NCBI GenBank assembly: GCA_019454045.1
Contig: SKCR01049647.1
Span: forward strand, 62,001 to 126,000
Origin: Zanthoxylum bungeanum
Lineage: Eukaryota > Streptophyta > Magnoliopsida > Sapindales > Rutaceae
Direction of reading: 5' to 3'
DNA length: 64,000 nt
This document shows positions 43,883 to 55,961 of this stretch, piece after piece. Numbering within the stretch: the stretch's first letter is position 1; every line of letters starts with the position of its first letter. Below the pieces are notes generated by a model that worked only from the letters and a program-made list of their open reading frames with translations, was not told the DNA's origin and did no database searches. A program made the translations under genes and the position numbers.

Positions 43883-45901
43883 TGTTGGATAATATGACCC
43901 ATAGCGTCACTATTTGCACAGATCATTGTGTTGCTGTAGCAAATTAACTATGTAACAAGGAAATTGCACTCTCGTCATTTGTGATTAGATCACCATAGAT
44001 ATATAAATGAAGAGAGGTCCCTATGATTAATTCCTGGATTGAGATGATATAAGACAGTATCAGTCCACGAAGGATTAATCATTAAATATCCCTAGCCGTA
44101 GTATTATCGAGACTGGACATCGATAATGCGGAATAGGCTAGTATTGCACTTGTGCGCGTTGTGAGGGCACAACGGCATAGTTCTCATATATATAAGTATT
44201 GGATACTTGTGCAAGTGCGATAGGAGGTCGTGTTTCACCGATGGTACGGGAAACAGCTTCGCTCTGGATAGACCCTTCGGAATCCCATTGGTATTATGAC
44301 TAGGTGTCTATGGGAGGCCGAAATCAAGGTAGGTGTGTATAGTCTTAACCTGAGACTTACATCGCTAATACTTACGACAATCGGTAAACTTTGGTTTTGG
44401 TGGTGGGGGATCTTAACTGGTTCTGTGTTCACCTCTTCTGGGTTTTCAGAGAATCGTAGTGTATTGGATGTGATGTCAAGACGGAAGTGTCACTCTCCAT
44501 CATAATGGAGATGATGTCACGCAGGATACTGTATTAGTGCTCTTAAGTGATGCGCATCCAATCGTGATATATGACCAGGTCATGAATATCCGATTATAGA
44601 GACTAGTTACCAGACATCCGATATGTGTTTCGGACGGGGCAGACACTTATCCAGCCCCAGCCCTAGCACGTGACTATCCGATACTGGGCCGATATGCACA
44701 ATACATTAGTATACTACGCTTGATACAGATCTTTGATATTCTTTGATGGATATGTCCGGAGAACTTGGTAGACTTGGTGCTTTGCTAGGAGTCGACCTTG
44801 TCTCGTAAATCGGTAGAACGTAGTACTTGGTACGTACGTGATTCGGATACTCCGACGACCGTATTTACTGCCACTGCCATATCCGGGGATCTCATGGGTC
44901 GCTTCCTGATATCCACCGATGACGCACAACTTGCACTCTTGAATAATCTGGGATTATAATAGAAGAGAGAGAAAATTAATCTAGGATTAATAATGGAGAT
45001 ATTTTATCCGGGATAAAATGTCGTCTAAAGAGAGATAACGATTAATTTGGAATTAATCGGTAAATTAATATATTCGATATATTAATCGAAATTAGATTTC
45101 GACGCGGAATTAAAATTAGATTTTAATTCGGGCAAACGAGTTAATTTAGAATTAATTCGTTAGCGACGTAAATGATAATTTCGCTAGGCGTAATTATTTA
45201 TTTAAATTCGATTTAATTAACGTCGCGACGTAAGCTCGGTATTTCGGAAATATCGAACCCGAACGCGTGAGTGCACGTGGGCCCACTTTCATTTGGAAAC
45301 GTGTGGGGCCCACATGACACATGTCATTCTAATGCATTGCATGTAGATAGTGTACAATGCACTCAATGTTATTGCATGGAAATTGAGTGTTTGACACTCT
45401 AAGCATTGCATGTTTTGTGTCATAATTTTATTATTATTTAATAAATATTATGGCATAAATATAAATTGATTTTTGGTAAATCATTTTAACTTAACACAAT
45501 TCAATCTCTCTCAAATTCTCTCTTCCTCTCACGCAAAACAGAAGAATTCTTCACTGGTTTGGAACCAGAAATGGCGTGGACTTTAGGGAAGCAAAGAGTG
45601 ATTTTCATGGTGAAAAATCAAGTGCTAGCACACTTACAAGTCTTGCGAAGGTGGTAGGGAGGTTCGACCATGAGACGGGATCCATCCGACGTAGCTAGGA
45701 GCTCCGTTTCTTCACTTAAATTTCTGTTTTGCAGGGCAGTGGACTGGTTGCAGTGGCGTGAGCAAGGCAGTACGTTTTTGGCCTTGATTCATCTTCAAAT
45801 CGACATAACCGATCAATGTGAGTATTCCGCTACCTCCGTTGATGTATTCACGCATTATTTCATGTCTTGATTTGATCTTGGGACCTTAGAATAAACCAAC
45901 A
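43883..45901 (+). repeat. 3' LTR of Copia C
   Basis: This 2019-bp repeat is near-identical to 35931-37950. It has a hairpin array at 44975-45255 and TATA at 45460-45467. Confidence 0.95.
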
Positions 45902-45906
45902 AATAC

Positions 45907-46860
45907 ATCGTGTGATGTTTATATATGTATTGAATTGAGAAACTTAGCGTAATTCTGAAATATATTCCTCGACTTATATTCTAATTAAATTTACCAATTA
46001 TAGATCATTGCCGGAACCGTAATCTCCTATGCTGAAGAAAAGTAATATCAGCCAGATTCCAAATCAATGAGTGGACACTTTTTTCAACTTGTGATTACTT
46101 ATATGATTTTGAGATGAAACTTACTTTTCCGCATTTAGGGTATAAGTCAAGTTTATCTTATATGTTTTATGAAAAAAAATATTTTGAACAATGTTTTAGA
46201 AAGTGATGTTTTATAAAACCTAGTTTTGATGATTTTTTGAGGCATGGGGAAAAACCCACCTCAGTTGTAACTTGGTACATATATTGAATTGACAGACTGA
46301 GAGAACGTGTGCACACGTAATTCAAGACTATGGATGACAGATGCCCCTAAATCCTAGATTCAGGGCTAGGGGGACGGCAAGACGTAACACCCATAGACTC
46401 CAGATTCAGAGTCAGGAGGTTAGCATAGCTCCGCACCCCGACTCCAGTTCAGTGGCTTGGGGGACGACGAGACATAAAGTCCTAAGACCATAATTTTAGG
46501 CGTATGGAGGGACGGAGACGTAATTCCCCCATACGTCAGGTTATTCATAAACATATATTTCAGAGAGACGTGTTTTCAGAAAAGATGGTTTTAAGAAAGT
46601 GTTTTCAAAAGAAACTGTTTTATGAGAATTTCAGAGATTTACATACCAAAAGCAGTTTTCCAAAAAGTTTTCCAGAAAGATAATTGTTTTCATATAAGTA
46701 AAAAGATTTCAAGAAATGTTGATTTCCTTGAAATGGCTTTGGTTTAGAACAATGGATTTTCGAAAAGCATTTCAATTACTGTTTTTGAACTGTCCACTCA
46801 CTAGGTCGTTCAAACGATCTAACCCAGTATCAGATATGTAATAAATGAATCTTAGGATTA
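45907..46860 (+). mobile_element. Tekay-like Gypsy LTR, plus strand, right part
   Basis: It resumes the LTR of 34344-35930 after Copia C. The region 46340-46560 has four imperfect units with ATTCAGNGNNAGGGGGACG-type words and GAGACGTA. ACTCACTAGGTCGTTCAAACG (46797-46817) resembles the U5 region of Tekay LTRs. The exact right end is not resolved. Confidence 0.55.
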
Positions 46861-48084
46861 TAAAAGAGTAATATATGCAACTACAACAAGCATAACTAGT
46901 GAGATCACTACAATCAAAAAGACTTCAGGACCAACCCCACCCTCCCAACCCTCGATGGATAATAGTAGATAAAGATGAACTTCGACGTTCATTCACTTTC
47001 AGAAATAAGTGAAATCTAGGTATAGTAAAGTAACCGGTAAAGTAAAAAAAAGGGACATTTGAAAGGTAATACCTCCCATATAAGGAAAATAAAGATATTG
47101 ATCTCATAAGTTTCAGGTTTAGAATAGAGCACCAAAGTAGAGGAAAAGAACTCTAAGAAAAAGATTTAGAGGAGGAGTTGTCTGGATGGAACGATGAAAA
47201 GAATGGGTATTAGTCAAGCAAGGACAAACATATATGAGTGACGGCATTAGGTGTAACCAAAACTTTTAGCAACGGACTTTTATAAGTAGGGAAAAAAATA
47301 TATCAACAGAGTAGATTGTGGAAGGAATGGCAGCGAGCCTTTAGATACTAGTATAAGACCAAAATTCTATTGAATATAGATTGGAGGAAAGTAACAAGGG
47401 CCAAGAAGATAAGGCTTAAGGTCACTTGAGACAAATTTATTAAAGTATAACGTAAAAAAGTGCTAAGGAGACTATGCTTACAAATATTGTCGAGACCAAG
47501 ACAATACCTAACAGAGTCACATTATAGGAATAAATAGAAGTGGTACATCTTAGGGTACAATCAGGCAAAGAGATGAATCAGAGGAAAATGATGGTTAACC
47601 AGAATTAAACTAGCCGTAAAATTTAAAAAGTACGAAAATAATTGAACAGTACACAGAACCGAATCGGTAACATCGATGTTAATCATAAGAAATACATTTA
47701 AAGCACAAAGTATACATACACCTAAGCCTGATATAGGTATTTCGTATCCTAAATATTAGAGGCATTATTAAACAATAACAGTAATTTAAAAGTGAATGAG
47801 CAATTGGACCAGGAACTAAGAAGTCTTAAGCTACGCAGATAAGCAGAGTTAAGAGAAATTGAATGGCGGAGCCGATAAGCAATTGAAACTTAGCAAGGAG
47901 GAAATAAAGACTTGAATATCTAATGCTATGAGAATGAATGTTAGGAGACTTGGGAATCCTCGGAGAAGTGGGGGCACTAACTGCAAAGAATTCAGTTACA
48001 TATTCAGTACAGTCACATGACATCAGTGTGATTTCGATACGAATGTATTTCTTAAGTGATCAAATTGGTATAAATTCCCCCCAT
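46861..48084. other. Unclassified decayed sequence
   Basis: It is AT- and purine-rich with no open frame above 65 codons and no recognised motif, LTR boundary or repeat. It is probably old internal sequence of the Tekay element or unrelated intergenic DNA. ATAGA at 48085-48089 precedes Copia D. Confidence 0.4.
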
Positions 48085-48089
48085 ATAGA

Positions 48090-50124
48090 TGTTGGAGTTT
48101 CTACGGCCCCGAGGATCGATTATCAAGCATAAAATACATGTGAATACATTCGAGAAAGTCATGGAATACTTACATCGATCGGTTGAGCGACGCGGGAGGC
48201 AACAAAAATCCATTTTCTGCTCACTGGTGGTCACGGCAGTGGGCTATGACAGTCCTCCAATTTTTGGCTTGGTGGATCAACTTTCAAGCTCCAAGCTTCG
48301 TGATTTGATTCCATGCTCATGGGTGGACTTCCCTATCACCTTCGCATGTCTCTCGGAGTGCTAGCTCTCAATAAATTTGCCACAAATTTCCCACATTTTG
48401 CTTCCCTATGTCACGGTTTTTAGGCAGAAAACCAGTGAAGAAATTGCCCCAAGGGCGTGAGAGAGAAGAAGATTATTTGGCCCCTTGGCCGAATACCAAA
48501 AGAAGAGAGAGATGGATTGTTAGTTGTTTGATGGTTTCTTATTGTGTATCTAATACAGAAATGTGTATTTCAAATTCATTTACCATGAATTTGGCTTTCA
48601 AAAAGTCAAGCATTTAATGCTCCAACCATTCACATCACTTCCCATCAATCAATCAAGTTGTCAAGTCACATCACTCAAAGTGACAAGTGATTTGACGCTT
48701 GATTTGACTTGTGGGCCGCACTCGAATTCGAAATGCGAATGCGCTCGTAAACAATCCCGGGCTCGGGTTCGCTAATTCCAAATTAACGAATTTTCCGTTG
48801 CGACATAATTAAATGATGATGCCTAGCAAAATCACTATTCACGTCGCTAACGAATTAATTCTAAATTAACTCGTTTGCCCGAATTAAAATCTAATTTTAA
48901 TTTCGCGTCGAAATCTAATTTCGTATAATATATCGAATATATTATTTTATCGATTAATTCCAAATTAATCATTATCTCTCTTTAATTGATATTTTATCCC
49001 AGATAAAATATCTCCGCAATTAATCCAAGATTAATTTTCTCTCTCATTTAATTAATCCCAGATTAATTAAAAGTCCGAGTCATACGTCATCGGTGAATCT
49101 TCGGGAAGCGACCCATGAGATCCCCGGATATCTTGGCAGTAAATTCAGTCGTCGGACTATCCGAACATATAAGTACCTAGTACTACGTTTGTACCGATTT
49201 AAAAGACAAGGTTGGCTTCTAGCAAATCGCCATGCCTACCCAATTATCCAGAAATATCCTTACAAGAATATAAGGATCTATATCAGGCGTAGTATACGTA
49301 GTATTGCGTATTTCGATCCGGTATCGAATGATCACATGCAAGGCCTGGGGCTGGTACAATGTCTGCCTGGTAAGAAGCATATATCGGATTATGAGCAACT
49401 AGTCTCTTTATTATAAAATAATCATGACCAAGTAATATTATCCCGATGGTTGCAACCCTTAAGAGAACCAGTTATGTATCCCTACGCGATCATCATCTCC
49501 ATATGACTGGAGTGATACTTTCGTCTTGACATCACACCCAACACACTACGATTCTCAATATACCCAGCAAAGGCGTACACAGAACCTGTTAAAGCCCTGG
49601 ACGACCAAAACCAAAGTATATTAATTGTCGCAAGTATTAGCGGTGCAAGTCTCAGGTTAAGACCTAATACACCTACCCTGATTTTGGACTTCCATAGACA
49701 CATAGTCATACTACCAATGGAATTCCGAGGGGGTCTATCTAGAGAGAAGTTGTTTCCCGTACCATCAGTAAAAAAAACCTCCTATTACACTTGCATGAGT
49801 ATCCTATACCCAAATATATGAGAAGTATGATGTTATGCCCTCACAACGCGCACAAGTGTAATACTAGTCTTTTACGCATTTATCGATGTCCAATCTCGAT
49901 AATACTCTGACTAGGGATATTTAATGATTTATCCTTCGTGGATTGATACTGTCTCATATCATTCTCAATCCAGGTACAAATCATAAGGACCTCCTATCAT
50001 TTATACATCTAGGTGATCTAATCACAAATGATAAGAGTGCAATCTCCTTTGTCACATAGTTAATTTGTACAACAACAACATGATTTATACAAATAGTGAC
50101 GCTATGGGTCATAATTGTCCAATA
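48090..50124 (-). repeat. 3' LTR of Copia D
   Basis: On the plus strand it runs from TGTTGGAGTTTCTAC to GTCCAATA. Its minus-strand start is TATTGGAC, a mutated TGTTGGA. A hairpin array at 48850-49071 is preserved in inverted order with different loops. The frames 48089-48364, 48408-48617 and 49093-49416 are LTR by-products. Confidence 0.85.
48850..49071 (-). repeat. Hairpin array in the LTR of D
   Basis: Stems seen on the plus strand are GAATTAAAAT with a mostly matching partner, TAATATAT/ATATATTA, ATTTTATC/GATAAAAT with a CCA loop, and ATTAATC/GATTAAT with a CAA loop. TTTAATTAATC/GATTAATTAAA has a CCA loop and is longer than in A. Stems outlast divergence between copies. Confidence 0.75.
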
Positions 50125-50135
50125 ATCTCCCACTT
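50125..50135 (-). other. Polypurine tract of Copia D
   Basis: The minus strand reads AAGTGGGAGAT before the LTR. Confidence 0.9.
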
Positions 50136-53100
50136 GGCCTATAGCCAGTCACTCGAGTGTCTTACACCCGAACTATGTACAGTTGGCTCAAACTGCTGAG
50201 AAAAGGCTTTCGTCAGCGGATTTCATGATTATCGTCTGATGCGATTTATACAATCATCACATCCCAATGATGTATGATCCGAACGAATAAGGTGAATTGT
50301 CGAAGTATGTATCTGGATCGTTGATGAGACCATTAATTCTTTAGCTTGTGCTGAAGCCTAGCTCAGCCGCTAACAGAACTACTCCTAATCTAATTAGGAT
50401 TTATCGACCCAGAAGGCTTCTATTGCTGCCTCAGCTGCAGCAATAACCCGCATTTGTTGTTTATTCGGTAACAATATCTTGCTTGGAAGATTTCCAGCTC
50501 ACTGTACCATTATTCAAATTGTATAGTACCGTTTGCGACTTATAGTCCTTTTATCGATTTAGGAAACTTGCTACAGTGATCCCAGTCACTTCAAGTTCTC
50601 ATTCTCCATAGTTTAAGACAACATCTTTAGTTCTCTAAGATACTAAAGGATGTTCTTAACATCAATCCAGTGACTATCACTTGGATTGGCCTGATTGTGA
50701 ATCCATATGCTCAAAGCGTATGAGACACCAGGTCGCGTACATTTTTCAATGTACGAGTTCTCGGAGAGTTTTCTGAAAGCCAAGCTTTCACCGATAGTTT
50801 TATGGGAATGTCATTTCCAAGAAATGACATATTATCATTATGGTATAGGACAGCCACTGTCAGTGCGCTCCCACTAACCTCCTTATATACATAATAATCA
50901 TTTCGTTTTGAATTAAATCATAAACTATTATGATTACATCAAAATGATAATTCCAAGAACCTAATGATTGCTTCAATCCAAACATGGATCGAATAACCTG
51001 CAAACCTTGTTTGCTAGTTTTGGTACGACAAAATCGACAGGATGTTGTAAACATCCTCCAAAAGGTTTCCTTTTCAGGAAAGCGATTTTCTCGTTCAGCT
51101 GTCATATTTCATAAATGAAACATGTAGTATTAGCAAGCATTATCAAAATGGATTTACCGTGGCAACAGGTAAAAGGTTGAATCGTAATAAACACAATGTT
51201 GATAACGATACCTTTCCGTTAAAAGCCTAGCTATATACGTTGGTATGTTGCCATCCATGTATGTAGCATAATGCCTTTCGATACTTCAACTAGTATCCAA
51301 ACATAGTTGATATACATGGAATCCATTTCGGACTCATGGCACTTTGCCATAATAGGGAGTCGATACCTTGTATCACTTCCTCATACGTAGTCAGTTGGTA
51401 TTCCTCAAAAGATTGACATCTTTATGAGGTGAGATCAGAAACCCATACCCCAGGTTGTTTTCTGACTCTCTCCGACTTACGTGGTTCTTGTGTATTCGAA
51501 GATTACTGGTATAGTTTCATCCTTGATGAACTATTTGTGTTCCATTAAGGAATCGGTGCCTGGAATAGTATTACTCTGATTTTCATCGAGTTATACTATC
51601 CTCCCACTTACCACTGCATATATGTATTCCTCTTAGAAAAACCGCATGGTGAGCAACAATTAAATTGTTCTCTTGTGAGTTGTATAAGTACTATACTTTG
51701 GTTTCCCTAGGATAACCTACAATTAGACACTTATCCAATTTGGGTTTTAGTTTGGTATCATCCAAACATATGCCTAGCATTCCCAAATCATCAGGAATGA
51801 GAAACCCTGTTTCTTTCCCGATCATATCAATATGAAGTCTGCCAAACAGATTTTATGGAACTTTATTCTAAATCAATTCTGCACTGTTAATGTGTATCCG
51901 TTGAAGGAAATGGTAGCTCAGAGCAACTCATGATTAACATTTTCATGTCCAACAAAATTCGGTTTATCCTTTCAGACACACCGTCAAATTGATGTGTTCC
52001 GGAAGGAGTCCTCATTGAAAGAATACTATACTCTTTCAAGTATATTAGAAACTTATTGCTTAAGTATTTTCATCAAGGTCTAACCGTGATGGTTTAATAC
52101 TTCAGCCGATCTATTTGTCTATTTCGTGTCGAAACTCTAAAGTTTCCGATTTGTGTTTCTCAAGAGACACATAACCATAACGTGATGCCACATCCGTAAA
52201 GGTCATGAAATATTCATATCCACCTCTAGCCTAGCTAGACATGGGCCCACTAGCTTCACTATGAACTAGGGCTAACAGATCAATGGCATTTACAATTTTA
52301 CTAAGTAAATAGTGTTTTAGGCGCTTTGTCCAATAAACTAGATTTGTAGACTTTATTTGAATTGAATCAAATTTGTCCTAGTATCCACTCTTCGAAAGCG
52401 TGGATGTACGAGTCTTGTTTAATTGTGTCCCATACAACAATGCCACATCAGTTTCTTCTGATCAAATCAGTGTGAGCTATTTGTTTGTCATGTAATATAT
52501 GTTTGAGATTTTATTTATATTCAAAATATAAATACTGTTATTTCACATCAAATGTGTTTATCTCAATATCATCCTTATATAATAAAACACTTTATTGTTC
52601 TAGAATATAAAGGTAAATCCGTAACGGATTATACACTGATATGGAGATAATGTTTCTAGTCAAACTAGTTACATTATAACAGTTTCCTAATTTAAGTACA
52701 TACCTGAGGGTAGTTCCTAAACTTAGGTATCTACGGTTAAAACAGCGAATTTCGTCCCGTTTCCAATTCGCAGATTAATCTCAATCTGAAGTCAGTATCA
52801 TGCTCATAGCAGATTCTGAACATCAATGCATATTTATGTATCACACTAAGTATCTAAAATCCAATTTTAATACTAGTAGTGAACATAATTATGACAAACA
52901 TATTTGAAGTCAGATCCTTGACCGTCTTCAATTCCTTCATGTCTGTTTTGTCCAAACGGCAGTCACGCTTCCGCAATCCTGTTTGCCACAATTTAGGCAG
53001 ACATTTTGCGATATGTCATTTATTTTCCAGAAGATTATAATGATTTTGCCTTTGCCATTTTCCACATCTCAGAAGCGTTCGGCCTAGCCTTTGCTTTCTG

Positions 53101-53420
53101 GAATGTCGAAATAAGGTGCGACTTGCGCTACTTGACTAATTGCAAAGTTTGACTTGTCTCCTTGAGAATAGTCATTAACTCTCCAAGAGTTATTATTGCA
53201 ATTTTAGTACTTCTAAAATCTAAGTATAGATTTATGAAGATCCTTCAATTTCAATATCATACTTTAAGGATCTAATCCTTAGTTCTGATTAAGAAATTAA
53301 TGAGTCTACTTTGACAAGCTTAATGGATTAAGCACTAAAGTTATCATTACATGATCTTCCAAAGATTATGCTCTACTATTTACTTAACTCCGGGCTTAGG
53401 CATAATATGTTATTTTATCA
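50136..53420 (-). pseudogene. Decayed Copia gag-pol polyprotein of D
   Basis: From upstream to downstream on the minus strand: the Gag end has LGELMTILKETSQTLQLVK (about 53120-53190), then a zinc-knuckle remnant CLNCGKQ...KRDCR across a frameshift (about 52966-53004). Protease-region LPSGMYLNLGNC-like residues lie near 52700, and GAG-pre-integrase MWHCCMGHN near 52420-52446. Integrase has an intact TPSGTHQFDGVSERINRILL segment near 51960-52005, keeping the catalytic Glu. RT has SMFGLKQSLGSWNYHFDVII and DLIQNEM inside the open stretch 50860-51105, then YHND in place of YVDD (50834-50845). RNase H follows to about 50200. Stops and frameshifts remain, but it is more complete than A or C. Confidence 0.85.
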
Positions 53421-54304
53421 AATAAAGTAACTTATTATTTTCCAGGACCATCCTGAAATTTTATTCCCAATTTGAAAATTAAACCATTTAAATACATTTT
53501 CCCTAAGATTATGTTTTAAATGTCAATATTTTAATTATATCTTGATTCTAATAGTCCAACTATTTAATCAACGATTTTGGTACTATTCATTATAATGATT
53601 ACTATAGTCCAACTATTTAATCAATTATAATTTAATTAGTTTGAATACAGTCCAACTGTTTATTAAAACAACAATTTAAATATTAGTCCAACTAACATTT
53701 AATTTATTTGACGAATGATATTTGATTGAGCGTGTATGGCAAGTAATTAAACGAATATTGCAAATTCAATTCTTGCCTCCCACTATTTTTCGGCGAGCCT
53801 CTAACCCTCTGTCGAGTACTTGGGAAATCGTGTTTCCTAGTGGGCTAGGATCCGGTTAAATATCACACAATCTTGACTTTGGCCAACAAATTGTATGATA
53901 ATTAACTAGGTAGATCTATAAGATCAATTGGATCCAATCCAATTCCTAGATCCAGTAGGGGGACATCCAAGTCCGAAACATATATCTTATATATGCCAAT
54001 ATATCCAATATATTGCCTAACCTTTTTCCTCTGAATCAACTAAGCCTTGGCTTTGGCATAACAAACTTAGTGATCCCAATTAAGCGGAACCCATTGACCA
54101 TGGAAAGCTTCGTAATCAAGGTCGATGGACAAGAAGTGGTCTTGACTTTTGGCCAACAAACCACAACTTGGACAAGACACCGATGTGGAACAAAGCTCTC
54201 ATAATTCAAACAAATCCTCGATGGACAAAGGCCTTGAATTTGGCCAACAAGCCAATGCCAGTCTTAGATCTTGAGTAAGTATCACTCAATGGAAGGAAAA
54301 ACGC
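53421..54304 (-). other. Leader and repeat blocks of Copia D, truncated
   Basis: It is the inverted counterpart of A 6940-7890: AT-rich GTTGGACTA/AATCAA repeats (53560-53700) and the TTGGCCAA array (53870-54260). The frame 54013-54204 is part of it. Confidence 0.65.
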
Positions 54305-54309
54305 TTAAT
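54305..54309. repeat. Candidate target duplication of E, left (TTAAT)
   Basis: TTAAT precedes the TGTAGGGG start. The matching copy would lie to the right of the window. Confidence 0.4.
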
Positions 54310-55961
54310 TGTAGGGGTTTTTAGGGGCTAAATATGGTAACGCAGTGGAAGCAGTGGAAAATCAAATTTTCCGATTTCAAAAATTTTTCTTCGATTAATT
54401 AAATAAACATATTTATTTAATTATCCAATAATCAAAATAAGAAATAAAATTCAATAAATCATATTTAAGTGAATTTACCGAATTGCCCTTACACTTGGTA
54501 TTTTGTCCATTTCAGTCCGAAATTGATCAAATCAATTTTGAATGATTCTAAATCATTTCTAAGATGAACTTAGCAAGTTCAAAATATCAAAACACCAAAG
54601 CAACAAAATCCCCAAATTTCTCTCATTTGGCCGAATGCACCATTAGGGTGCCAAATGGTGCACTTTGTGATTTCATGTTTCAAACACATTAAGATGTAAT
54701 CCAATCATCATGAAACTTTATATGAATCATATAAACATCCTTATACACAATAAATGAAAAGCCCCAAATTTGGACAAGGTCTTAAACCCTAAATTTTTCA
54801 ATTTCTTCAAATTGGACAAATTAAACCAAATTGGTTAATCAATTACTTCAATCATCCTTCTTCCATCCAATTAAAGTCTCACACAATGAAACAACTTAAG
54901 ATCAAATCTAGGTCATTTAAGAGTGGGTCAACAACTCTATATAGCAACAAATTTTCCAAAACCATAAAAGAATACTTATAACTACACTAGTCATAAGTTT
55001 CCATCATCATACATGCTCAACACTTTCATCAAAGTTACATTCACCAAAAACACAAAGAATAAGAAAATAATACTTAAGAACATCCCAAGATGTAGCCTAT
55101 ATCCTAAGGAACATTTCCTTTCTAATAGTAAGTTGAGAAAACTTACTAAATCCAAGCTTTTCCTTGTTTTTCCTTTTCTTCTCTCTAGCTTCTCTTGTTT
55201 CTTTAATGGAGTTTTTGTAAACTGTATTAGGTTAGTAAAGTGAAATGGAATGAAAACAATATATACTTGTGCAAAAACAAGCCTTGGCCGAAAATACAAC
55301 AAGCATATACAAAATGTAATTTCATTTTGATTTCAATTTATCAACTTGATAAAATATCTAAAACACTTTAAAGATATTTTAATTAAGTCAACAAAGGCAA
55401 CTAAATCATTTAATCCAAATATCAAATGTTAAGATATTTATATTTTTATTAATTTAATCATTTAACAATTAAATAATTAATTAATTAATTAATTACAAAT
55501 ATATAAAAATATGTTTATATTTACATTAAAATATCAATACATATATTCATTTAGGATATTAGTCAAATATCTCAATTTGACTATTAATTAATGTGTATTT
55601 AAATTAATCAAGTATTAAATGTAAATACACAATAATTAAGCAAATGACTACCAGGTCCCTTTAGCATGTATTTTGCGTTTAACCTTTAAACGACTTTATA
55701 AATAATCAATATTATTTATAAATGTTGCTCTAGTGCTCTACGAGTATGATTCATTATTGAGACTCTCTAGATTCATGTATATCCGTCACGAAATCCAATT
55801 TCGTGTCCATAATTTATCCACCCGTAAATTATGACGATCACTGATAATCTCGCTGAATCATACAGGTCGAGGTCCTGGTAAATGCATAATTCCTCTGTCA
55901 TAGGTATCCGGATAAATCCCAGAGATATAGATGTAAACGTCAAATCTCTATAGGGATTATT
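54310..55961 (-). mobile_element. H-family Copia LTR (element E), interrupted by F
   Basis: It starts TGTAGGGGTTTTTAGGGG and is collinear with 1118-2935 of element H, including the stretch from TCAATATTATTTATAAA to GTCAAATCTCTATAGG. It is in the same minus-strand orientation. It is cut at 55962 by Gypsy F. The overlapping frames 54991-55302 and 55013-55243 lie in the LTR without family resemblance. Confidence 0.8.
55957..55961. repeat. Candidate target duplication of F, left (TTATT)
   Basis: These five bases precede the TGTAGG start. The partner is outside the window. Confidence 0.4.

Larger units (their letters stand above)
35931..45901 (+). mobile_element. Complete non-autonomous Ty1/Copia retrotransposon C (sister of A)
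   Basis: This is a 9.97-kb element with LTRs at 35931-37950 and 43883-45901, a PBS, a polypurine tract and an AATAC target duplication. Its internal part is collinear with A and shares A's in-frame stops (for example GTGAAGTAAGTGGGCCC near 41680) and both motif-removing deletions. It has a separate LTR subtype: the block 36425-36495 differs strongly from A at 3620-3690. A diverged tandem duplication of about 70-85 bp is present near 41305-41390. LTRs differ from each other by few bases, so it is young. It is inserted in a Tekay-like LTR. Confidence 0.95.
48090..54309 (-). mobile_element. Copia D, inverted older relative of A and C (5' part outside window)
   Basis: The minus-strand 3' LTR is 48090-50124, followed by the purine tract and internal sequence collinear with A from its 3' end back to about position 6940. 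It is then cut at 54310 by an H-family LTR. It is much more diverged from A and C than they are from each other. It keeps degenerate copies of motifs that A and C lack. ATAGA (48085-48089) is the candidate left target duplication; the other copy would lie beyond the window. Confidence 0.9.

Noticed and set aside
48089..48617. Plus-strand frames of 69-91 codons that might be a small host gene
   Set aside because: They lie in the inverted LTR of Copia D, collinear with LTR sequence of A and C.
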